Shown: positions 1-6,361 of the stretch, piece by piece
Numbering within the stretch: the stretch's first letter is position 1
Layout of the letters: every line of letters begins with the position of its first letter
Source of the DNA: Clostridium tepidiprofundi DSM 19306
Lineage (GTDB): Bacteria > Bacillota > Clostridia > Clostridiales > Clostridiaceae
Direction of reading: 5' to 3'
DNA: 63,251 nt
NCBI RefSeq assembly: GCF_001594005.1
Contig: NZ_LTBA01000015.1
Location: 1-63,251, forward strand
Position numbers and translations under genes: made by a program
Notes under the pieces: generated by a model
Seen by the model: only the letters and a program-made list of their open reading frames with translations
Databases searched by the model: none
What the model was told of the DNA's origin: nothing

Positions 1-124
1 AATATCTATATCCTGTCGGAGCAACATGATGTGGTTTTAATATATCTTTTTTATCCCATTCTCTTAAAGTTTGAGGGTTTTTATCTATAAGTTTTGCAAA
101 TTCTCCTATTGAATAATATTTCAT
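1..124 (-). CDS. IS607-family serine recombinase (OrfA/TnpA), N-terminal fragment cut by the window edge
   Basis: The minus strand reads from an ATG at 124 into a MerR-type helix-turn-helix: MKYYSIGEFAKLIDKNPQTL, then REWDKKDILKPHHV and TGYRY. This is the typical start of IS607-family recombinases, in which a MerR-like DNA-binding domain precedes the serine resolvase catalytic domain. Only about 41 codons are inside the window; the catalytic serine lies beyond it. A good ribosome binding site (AGAGGTGAT) precedes the ATG. IS607 elements often carry a downstream tnpB, which would also lie outside. The family call rests on the N-terminus alone; a plain MerR-like excisionase is the alternative. 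Confidence 0.75.
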   Translation of the reverse strand, partial: MKYYSIGEFAKLIDKNPQTLREWDKKDILKPHHVAPTGYRY

Positions 125-144
125 TTATATCACCTCTTGAATTT

Positions 145-173
145 ATCATAACATAAACATTGTATAAATTCAA
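145..173 (-). promoter_or_regulatory. Probable sigma-A promoter for the IS607-type recombinase
   Basis: On the minus strand, TTGAAT (173-168) and TATGAT (150-145) are separated by 17 bases and lie just upstream of the ribosome binding site. Confidence 0.5.
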
Positions 174-303
174 TATATCAATATAAACTTCTATAAAGTT
201 TTATAAACTGTTATTTAACCTCCTTAATTAATAAAACTTTACAATTCATATTATGATAACTACTATATATTTGGGACAGCACAGTTAAAAAGGATAAAAA
301 TAT

Positions 304-332
304 GTATCAATTGCACTTTATTATCATACATT
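304..332 (+). promoter_or_regulatory. Candidate sigma-E (mother-cell) promoter
   Basis: GTATCAA (304-310) and CATACATT (325-332) are separated by 14 bases. The -10 element matches the sigma-E consensus well; the -35 is only fair. It lies about 30 bases before the ATG of the next gene. Inference only. Confidence 0.35.
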
Positions 333-362
333 GTTAATGTAAGAATTATTTGGAGGTATAAT

Positions 363-839
363 ATGGATAAAGAAATAGGAAAATATGAAACTATAGAAAT
401 GGACAATGAAGAATATGAAATGGTTCCTATGGAACCAATGATGAACTTAAATGAATATGCTCCGGTTCAGCAGACGATGTCTATGAATGAATATGGGTAT
501 GAGGATAATGATGATATGGTGCCTCTTGAAGGTGGCTTTTTTCCAACGAGTAATATGATGTACTTAGATTATATGATACCAACTGAGAATGAAGAATATT
601 ACACTGATATTGAAGAAAGATATGATCAAGAATGCGATTGTTATCGAAAAAAGAAAAAGAATAAACATCATGACCATGATTATCACAATTATAATGATGT
701 AGTAAGAATAGTTAGAAAAATTGAAAGATATAATCCTGGTATATATAGGATGATGAGGTTTTATGGTGTACCTTATCCAGTAGCAAATAGACTATTGAGA
801 AGAATTGTTAGGTTAACGTTGATGTATTATGATGATTAG
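363..839 (+). CDS. Hypothetical protein with acidic, Met/Tyr-rich N-terminus; possible spore coat component
   Basis: I do not recognise a family for this 158-residue protein. Residues 1-90 are acidic and rich in Met, Tyr, Glu and Asn. A basic and histidine-rich stretch follows (around 96-112, KKKKNKHHDHDYHNY), then a more ordered C-terminus containing RYNPGIYRMMRFYGVPYP and an Arg-rich helix. There is no signal peptide or membrane segment. GGAGGTAT precedes the ATG. Biased composition and a sigma-E-like promoter suggest a spore coat or cortex-associated protein, but this is inference. It stands alone between an insertion element and repetitive DNA. Confidence 0.7.
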   Translation: MDKEIGKYETIEMDNEEYEMVPMEPMMNLNEYAPVQQTMSMNEYGYEDNDDMVPLEGGFFPTSNMMYLDYMIPTENEEYYTDIEERYDQECDCYRKKKKNKHHDHDYHNYNDVVRIVRKIERYNPGIYRMMRFYGVPYPVANRLLRRIVRLTLMYYDD

Positions 840-1512
840 AAAATTATAATTAAGAAATATTAAAAGAAGAGACATAGTAGGAGAGGTGCTGGGGATTAGA
901 TACTAGGTGCTAGGTACTGGGAATTAGGTACTAGGAGTGGGAAGAAGGTACTGGGAACTTGAAAACAAGATTAAAATTGCTACGCAAATTCTTCAAAAAC
1001 AAGGTTGTTAGTTTTCTAGTTGGCTAGTTATAAGTTAATGTTGAAATTATTATACGATTTCTTGAATATAATGTAAAAAAACATTTGCTGATTGTAAGTA
1101 TATAGTAATCAAGTTATAAATCTGTACTAGCCATCTAGCACACTAGCAAATTTGTCTTATTTCCCAGTACTTTCCCTTATCTTATATCCCTCGTTTTCGT
1201 TTCTAGAACCTCGTACCTAATTAAGATGCTAGTTTTCAAGGTGTAAATCTATATAGTTGACTAGCGACTGGCGACTAGAGATTAGAGATTGGAGACTAAA
1301 ACAAAATCGCCAGTTGCCAGTCGTCAGTCGCCAAGAGAGATTGTGTTCTTGATGAAGATTAGAGATTAGAGATTAGAGATTAGAGATTAGAGATTAGAGA
1401 TTGGAAACTAGCCGTTTAGCCCTCTAGCAAACTAGCACACTGCTTTCCCTCCTAATACCTAACAAAAGTACAGGTATACTATTGGAGAGAATGTTTTCAA
1501 TAAATTTCCATC
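840..1512. repeat. Gene-free region with several tracts of degenerate 7-bp tandem repeats
   Basis: No credible gene is present. Tracts: 886-960, variants of GGTACTA/GGTACTG/GGAATTA; 1008-1036, TAGTT-type words; 1127-1150, CTAGCNNN words of 8 bp; 1259-1300, six heptads GACTAGC, GACTGGC, GACTAGA, GATTAGA, GATTGGA, GACTAAA; 1308-1335, CGCCAGT, TGCCAGT, CGTCAGT, CGCCAAG, partly the reverse complement of the previous tract, so the two could pair; 1357-1403, six exact GATTAGA copies and a partial one; 1409-1441, CTAGC words again. Short-period expansion and decay best explain it. Confidence 0.8.
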
Positions 1513-1542
1513 TTGACAGATATATGATTTTTAAATTATAAT
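1513..1542 (+). promoter_or_regulatory. Probable sigma-A promoter of the NlpC/P60 gene
   Basis: TTGACA (1513-1518) and TATAAT (1537-1542) have an 18-base spacer. The start codon is about 78 bases further on, leaving a moderately long leader. Confidence 0.65.
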
Positions 1543-1619
1543 AGTACTAGTGGTAATTGATAGAGGGAAGTTTGACATAGAGATTGTAGTCTTCTAGAGA
1601 ATACAAGGGGGTTAACCTA

Positions 1620-2264
1620 ATGGATGTCGGTGGTACGAAAAGTTTACGAATTATGTTAGTGTTGTTAGCTATTGGATTTATCTTAGGAGTATCTAGTATA
1701 GAAACGAAGGCAGATGTTGTTTTAAATAATAGTGTTAGTTTAAAACCTAAGACAACAAATTTCAAGACAACTAATGTTATTAAGGTACCAGATAGATCTG
1801 CAGAGAGAAGGAGAAGAGCGGAAGTTGAGGCGAGAAGAAGAGCTTCTAGAGGATTGACTACAGCAGCAAGGTATTCGGATAAAAGAATTTTAAAGGGAAG
1901 TGGCAATAGTATAGTTAATTATGCGTACAAATTTTTAGGAAGACCTTATGTGTGGGGTGCTGCAGGACCGAGGTCTTTTGATTGCTCGGGTTTCGTTCAG
2001 TACGTATATAGGCATTTTGGAATTCATCTTCCTCATTATACTGGTTATCAGGTTCAAAGAGGTGTTGCTGTTGCTAAGTCTGATTTGAAAGCGGGAGATT
2101 TAGTATTTTTCCATACGTATTCTTCATTTTCGCACGTTGGTATATACATAGGAAATGGGAAATTTATTCAAGCTTCATCAGGAAGTCATAAAGTTATAAT
2201 AAGTAATTTAAATGGAAGTTACTATAAGAAACATTATGCAGGAGCTAGAAGAATCGTGAAATAG
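1620..2264 (+). CDS. Secreted NlpC/P60 peptidoglycan endopeptidase
   Basis: This is a 214-residue exported cell-wall hydrolase. Residues 1-31 form a signal peptide (hydrophobic core about 9-24). An Arg/Ala-rich linker occupies 58-85 (AERRRRAEVEARRRAS). The NlpC/P60 domain spans about 96-214. The catalytic cysteine is C122 in FDCSGF, the histidine is H172 in FSHVGIYIG, and H190 may be the third residue. The family cleaves D-Glu-gamma-diamino-acid bonds in stem peptides. No SH3 or LysM targeting domain is present. An AGGGGG ribosome binding site supports this ATG. The gene is monocistronic, with its own promoter and terminator. Confidence 0.9.
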   Translation: MDVGGTKSLRIMLVLLAIGFILGVSSIETKADVVLNNSVSLKPKTTNFKTTNVIKVPDRSAERRRRAEVEARRRASRGLTTAARYSDKRILKGSGNSIVNYAYKFLGRPYVWGAAGPRSFDCSGFVQYVYRHFGIHLPHYTGYQVQRGVAVAKSDLKAGDLVFFHTYSSFSHVGIYIGNGKFIQASSGSHKVIISNLNGSYYKKHYAGARRIVK

Positions 2265-2270
2265 AATGTA

Positions 2271-2299
2271 ACTCGGCAAATTTTGTCGAGTTTTTTTTT
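2271..2299 (+). terminator. Rho-independent terminator after the NlpC/P60 gene
   Basis: ACTCGGCAA pairs with TTGTCGAGT and is followed by nine T residues. Confidence 0.85.
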
Positions 2300-2370
2300 A
2301 CATATTTTCTGCCATACATAAATATTATTTACTAGATGAGGTTATATGATGTTATGTAAGGAGGAAAAAT

Positions 2371-3108
2371 ATGAGGTACTCAAAATATGATATACGTAAA
2401 AGTAAGAATAGTAGTGTTGTGTTAATATTTATGCTTATATTAATTTTAGCTATAATTATTGGTTCGCTGATTTTTAAAGTTGTTTTTAAAGGGGCGTCTA
2501 TGGATTCAAAATTACCTAAATTTAATATAAATAGAAGCAAAGATAATGGTAATAATAGAAGTGCGGTTGTTAATGGTAACGACGTTAAAGATAATACATC
2601 AAATAATATTTCAAATTTTTATGCTATTCAATGTGGAGCATTTAAAAGTAAGGAAAATGCAGATAATTACAGAAAAAGCTTAGCTGATTATGGAAATCCG
2701 TTTATTATAAGTAATGGTGGTTATTATAAAGTATTATTAGGAATTTATAAAGAAAATAATATATCTGAAATAACTTCTAAATTAACTGAAGATGGAATTG
2801 AGTGGACAAAGATAATATTTTCCTTTAATAAGGATTCGTTGTGCAATAGCGAGATTATGGAAATTATAAATGCTAATTTAAAAGTTGTAAATAAATTATC
2901 TGAGGATAATGTAAAGGCAATTGAAACGGCGGATTTTAAAAAATGGTCAGAATCACTTAAACAAGTAAATAAAAAAGATAAAAACTATAATCGTTTAATG
3001 AAATTAAAAGATTTTATAAGTGAGCTTCCTTCAAAATTAACTAAGGATAAAATAGTTGATGTATATAAAGTTTTGTATAATGTTCTGAATGAAATGAATA
3101 TTAATTAA
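2371..3108 (+). CDS. Membrane-anchored SPOR-domain protein
   Basis: A 245-residue protein with one N-terminal transmembrane helix (about residues 16-36), an Asn/Lys-rich linker, and a SPOR domain at about 82-145 containing FYAIQCGAFKSKENADNY and GGYYKVLLGIY. SPOR domains bind denuded septal glycan, so it probably acts at the division or sporulation septum. The C-terminal 100 residues look helical and unassigned. AAGGAGGAAAA precedes the ATG. It opens the cell-envelope block leading to maf, radC and mre genes, but a terminator hairpin separates it from DUF4321. Confidence 0.85.
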   Translation: MRYSKYDIRKSKNSSVVLIFMLILILAIIIGSLIFKVVFKGASMDSKLPKFNINRSKDNGNNRSAVVNGNDVKDNTSNNISNFYAIQCGAFKSKENADNYRKSLADYGNPFIISNGGYYKVLLGIYKENNISEITSKLTEDGIEWTKIIFSFNKDSLCNSEIMEIINANLKVVNKLSEDNVKAIETADFKKWSESLKQVNKKDKNYNRLMKLKDFISELPSKLTKDKIVDVYKVLYNVLNEMNIN

Positions 3109-3126
3109 AATAAATGATAAGGATTA

Positions 3127-3183
3127 CAGTATAAAAGATATTTCTATTATGGAAATATCTTTTATACTGTATATGTTTTTTTG
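3127..3183 (+). terminator. Long hairpin terminator
   Basis: CAGTATAAAAGATATTTC pairs with GAAATATCTTTTATACTG and is followed after a few bases by a T-run. Confidence 0.7.
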
Positions 3184-3254
3184 ATTTATGGTACCTTGAT
3201 AATGTTTTTATAAAGTGATAAACTGTACTTGATGTGTAAAGGTGGGGGGATGGG

Positions 3255-3515
3255 ATGAGTAGAAATGGTAAGGCAAGAGGGTATTTGATATTATATGTTA
3301 TTATAGGTGCAATTACTGGTACGTTTATCGGGGAAGTACTAGGTAGTCATTTTAAAATACTTCGATTTTTAGAACATTCATATCATATTGGGATGACAAA
3401 ACCTTTCTATTTGGATTTGCATGTTATGGGTATAACATTCGGAATTAATTTTAATATTAATATAATGTCTATGATTGGTGTTATTTTGGCAATAATAATT
3501 TATAGAGAGTATTAG
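3255..3515 (+). CDS. DUF4321 small membrane protein
   Basis: An 86-residue protein with an N-terminal membrane helix (about 10-30, LILYVIIGAITGTFIGEVLG) and a C-terminal one (about 64-82). It matches DUF4321, typically found directly upstream of maf in Clostridia, as here (11 bases apart). Function is unknown; the maf-radC-mre context suggests a role in the cell envelope or division. A GGGGGGATGG sequence precedes the ATG. Confidence 0.75.
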   Translation: MSRNGKARGYLILYVIIGAITGTFIGEVLGSHFKILRFLEHSYHIGMTKPFYLDLHVMGITFGINFNINIMSMIGVILAIIIYREY

Positions 3516-3526
3516 GAGATGGTTAA

Positions 3527-4102
3527 ATGGATATTATATTGGCATCGGCTTCTCCGAGAAGAAAAGAATTGCTTGATCAAATAGGAGTTTCATTTAAGGT
3601 TATACCAAGCAAAGTAGATGAAAATTTTGATATGCTTAAAGGTACTATAGAAAGTAAAGTAGAGGAATTAGCGTATATCAAGGCAAAAGAAGTAGCTCAA
3701 AAAGTGAATAAGGGTTTGATATTGGGTGCGGATACAATTGTTGTAATTGATGAAGAGATTTTGGGAAAGCCACTAAATGATGAAGATGCTTTTAATATGC
3801 TTTCAAGATTAAGTGGGCGAGAGCATAAAGTGATAACAGGAATTGCCCTTATTGATGTAGATAATAATAGGCATAGAGTAACGCATGAGAGTACTAAAGT
3901 GATTTTTGATACATTAACAAAAGAAAGAATAATAGAGTATATAAAGACTGGTGAGCCAAATGGTAAAGCTGGGGCTTATGCAATTCAGGGAAGAGCAGCG
4001 GTTTTCGTAAAAAAGATAGAAGGGTGTTATTTTAATGTTGTTGGATTACCTATATCAAAGGTAAATAGTATATTAAAGGAATTTGGAATAGACGTATTGT
4101 AA
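3527..4102 (+). CDS. maf: Maf family nucleoside triphosphate pyrophosphatase
   Basis: A 191-residue cytosolic enzyme of the Maf/YhdE family, which hydrolyses dTTP/UTP and modified pyrimidine triphosphates to monophosphates. The phosphate-binding start LASASPRRKELL, GADTIVVIDEEILGKP, SGREHKVITG and the C-terminal block KAGAYAIQGRAAVFVKKIEG are all present, and length is normal. AGGAGATGG precedes the ATG. It lies in the usual maf-radC-mre order. Confidence 0.95.
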   Translation: MDIILASASPRRKELLDQIGVSFKVIPSKVDENFDMLKGTIESKVEELAYIKAKEVAQKVNKGLILGADTIVVIDEEILGKPLNDEDAFNMLSRLSGREHKVITGIALIDVDNNRHRVTHESTKVIFDTLTKERIIEYIKTGEPNGKAGAYAIQGRAAVFVKKIEGCYFNVVGLPISKVNSILKEFGIDVL

Positions 4103-4137
4103 TGGGGATGAGGGTAAATTGTTAGGAGATGGATATT

Positions 4138-4824
4138 ATGATTCAAAATCTAAAAATAAAAGATTTACCCCAAAATGAAAGACCACAGGAAAGATTGCTC
4201 AGATATGGACCACAAGCATTGTCGAACTGCGAACTTTTAGCTGTTATATTGAGGACAGGTAATAGAGAGGAGAACATAATTTCAATATGCAATAGAATAA
4301 TAACGGAAAGTGGAGGACTTAATGGAATTTTACGTGCCTCTTTTAAGGATTTCACTAATATTAAAGGAATTGGAAATACAAAAGCTGCTCAGCTTTTAGC
4401 AGTTGTCGAACTTTCCAGACGTTTTAAAACATTTAAGTCGGGTCTTGAGTATAAAGTTTTAAAGCCAGAAGATGCAGCAAATTATGTTATGGAAGAAATG
4501 AAGATTTTGTACAAAGAACATTTTAAGATAATTATTTTGAATACAAAGAAGGTTATAATTTCTGTAGAAGAAATTTCGGTAGGCACGTTGAATTCTTCGA
4601 TGGTTCATCCTAGAGAAGTATTTATAGAGGCTATAAAGAAAAGTGCTGATTCTATAATTGTGTGTCATAATCATCCTTCGGGTGATCCTACTCCAAGCAA
4701 AGAGGATATTGACGTTACTTTGAGGCTTAAGGAGTGTGGAAAATTGCTAGGTATAGAGGTGATAGATCACATTATTATTGGTGATGGAACGTATGTTAGC
4801 TTAAAAGAGAGAAGCATTCTATAG
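4138..4824 (+). CDS. radC: RadC family JAB/MPN protein
   Basis: A 228-residue protein with an N-terminal UPF0758 helical region, a helix-hairpin-helix (IKGIGNTKAAQL) and a C-terminal JAMM/MPN metalloprotease-like domain with the zinc motif HNHPSGDPTPSKED near residue 180. Historically linked to DNA repair, its true function is unsettled. An in-frame ATG at 4129 exists, but AGGAG at 4124-4128 touches it. The ATG at 4138 has a 9-base spacing and gives the usual N-terminus MIQNLKIKDLP, so I chose it. Confidence 0.92.
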   Translation: MIQNLKIKDLPQNERPQERLLRYGPQALSNCELLAVILRTGNREENIISICNRIITESGGLNGILRASFKDFTNIKGIGNTKAAQLLAVVELSRRFKTFKSGLEYKVLKPEDAANYVMEEMKILYKEHFKIIILNTKKVIISVEEISVGTLNSSMVHPREVFIEAIKKSADSIIVCHNHPSGDPTPSKEDIDVTLRLKECGKLLGIEVIDHIIIGDGTYVSLKERSIL

Positions 4825-4988
4825 ATATTTATAGACGCCATTTTTTTCAGATGTCTGACGCTGATAAATGAAAACTAATTATTATTGTAATGCATAGCTT
4901 TGAGAATAATGTATAGTTTTACAAAAATAAATAAGAAAGAGATAAAAAATAAATTAATAAAGAATTAATGAAAAAGAAGAGGGAAAAT

Positions 4989-5840
4989 ATGAGATTTGTA
5001 GATAAACATAAATTGTCGATTATAACTGCCTGCTTATCTTTGGTGTTTATAGTTCTGATAAATTATAGTGCCAATAGTGAGAGAGTTACTTTTGTTGAAG
5101 ATGGAACCGCTGTGATTCTAAATCCAGTTCAGGGTATTTTGTACAAATTGAATGTTAATATTAAGGAAACTTTTGGATTTTTATTTAACTATAAGAGAGT
5201 AAAAGAGGAGAATAAAAGATTAAAAGAGATCAACAATAAGCTTCAAAGATTTGAGATTGAAAATAAATTATTAAAAAAAGAAAATAATAGATTAAGGAAA
5301 ATGCTTAATTTTATTCAGTCGAGTACTGAAGATTATAAATACATTGGATGTGACATTATAGGTATAAGCGGTAATAGTTTTTTTGATGGATTTATTATAA
5401 ATAGAGGGTCGAAAGACGGTATAAAGAAAAGAATGGTTGCAGTTACGGCAGATGGGTTGGTTGGACAAGTTACTGCTGTTGGAACTAATTGGGCTATTGT
5501 TCAAACTCTTTCCAATGAAAATATTGCAGTTGCGGGTTATGTCGAAAGAAACTCTTTCAATAATGGAATTATTAAAGGATATAAGGATGATGATAACAAA
5601 TTGCTTTATAGAATTGAAATTCCAACGCTTGAGTCGGATATAAAAGTGGGAGATGTTATTTTGACTTCTGGAATAGGAAGAATATATCCTAAAGGGATTA
5701 AAGTAGGAAAGGTTATTAATGTTATTGATGATAAAGGTCAAATAAGCAAGTATGGTATAATTAAACCGTATGTTGATATAAATAGGTTAGAAGAAATATT
5801 TATTGTAATACCTAAAGAAGAGAGAAATGTTAAATATTAA
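4989..5840 (+). CDS. mreC: Rod shape-determining protein MreC
   Basis: A 283-residue bitopic protein: cytoplasmic N-terminus, one transmembrane helix (about 8-25), a coiled coil rich in Lys, Glu, Asn and Leu (about 60-100), and the extracytoplasmic beta-barrel MreC core (IINRGSKDGIKKRMVAVT, LVGQVTAVG, VGDVILTSGIGRIYPKGI). MreC links the MreB filament to PBP2 and RodA. An in-frame ATG at 4968 has no ribosome binding site, whereas AGAGGG stands before 4989. mreD follows after 11 bases. No mreB precedes it, which is unusual. Confidence 0.93.
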   Translation: MRFVDKHKLSIITACLSLVFIVLINYSANSERVTFVEDGTAVILNPVQGILYKLNVNIKETFGFLFNYKRVKEENKRLKEINNKLQRFEIENKLLKKENNRLRKMLNFIQSSTEDYKYIGCDIIGISGNSFFDGFIINRGSKDGIKKRMVAVTADGLVGQVTAVGTNWAIVQTLSNENIAVAGYVERNSFNNGIIKGYKDDDNKLLYRIEIPTLESDIKVGDVILTSGIGRIYPKGIKVGKVINVIDDKGQISKYGIIKPYVDINRLEEIFIVIPKEERNVKY

Positions 5841-5851
5841 GGGGTAGTAGT

Positions 5852-6343
5852 ATGAAAAAGGTTTTATGGTTAGTTTTTTTAGCGTGTTTGTTTCAAATTA
5901 TAGATAATGCTTTAATGCCTTTCATTAGTATAAGAACGTACTACCCTAGTTTGCTTTTTTTGTTTATTATATGTTATTCAATAGTTAATGGAACAAAAGA
6001 AGCATTAATAATAGGCGTATTTACAGGTATGTTGCAGGATGTTTATTTTGCAAATGGTATAGGTATTAATGCACTTACCAATATGTTGGCATGTATTATA
6101 GCAGCACAGATTGGCCAGAGGATATTTAGGCACAAATCTTTTGTGCCTGTAATTACATGTTTTTGTTTGAGTATTTTTAAAGGGATAGGTATATTTTTAT
6201 TGCTGCATATTTTAGGACAAAAGGTTTATTTGAGAACAGTTTTTTTTGATAGTGTATACAATGGTATTTTGGCATTTTTTATGTATAAATTTGTGTTTAG
6301 ATTGAGCAACATTGATTTTATGAGAAAACGATGGGGATTTTAG
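5852..6343 (+). CDS. mreD: Rod shape-determining protein MreD
   Basis: A 163-residue polytopic membrane protein with about five hydrophobic helices and the MreD-type start (LWLVFLACLFQIIDNALMPF). The family forms part of the elongasome with MreC, RodA and PBP2. Sequence conservation is low as usual; position between mreC and mrdA is decisive. GGGGTAGTAGT precedes the ATG. Confidence 0.9.
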   Translation: MKKVLWLVFLACLFQIIDNALMPFISIRTYYPSLLFLFIICYSIVNGTKEALIIGVFTGMLQDVYFANGIGINALTNMLACIIAAQIGQRIFRHKSFVPVITCFCLSIFKGIGIFLLLHILGQKVYLRTVFFDSVYNGILAFFMYKFVFRLSNIDFMRKRWGF

Positions 6344-6361
6344 TGAAGAAGTGGTGATGAA

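Noticed and set aside
1357-1403. CRISPR-like array
   Set aside because: Repeat units are 7 bp and contiguous without spacers; no cas genes are present.
1547-1906. Minus-strand frame opposite the NlpC/P60 gene
   Set aside because: Shadow of the signal peptide and linker coding; composition is only the complement of the real gene.
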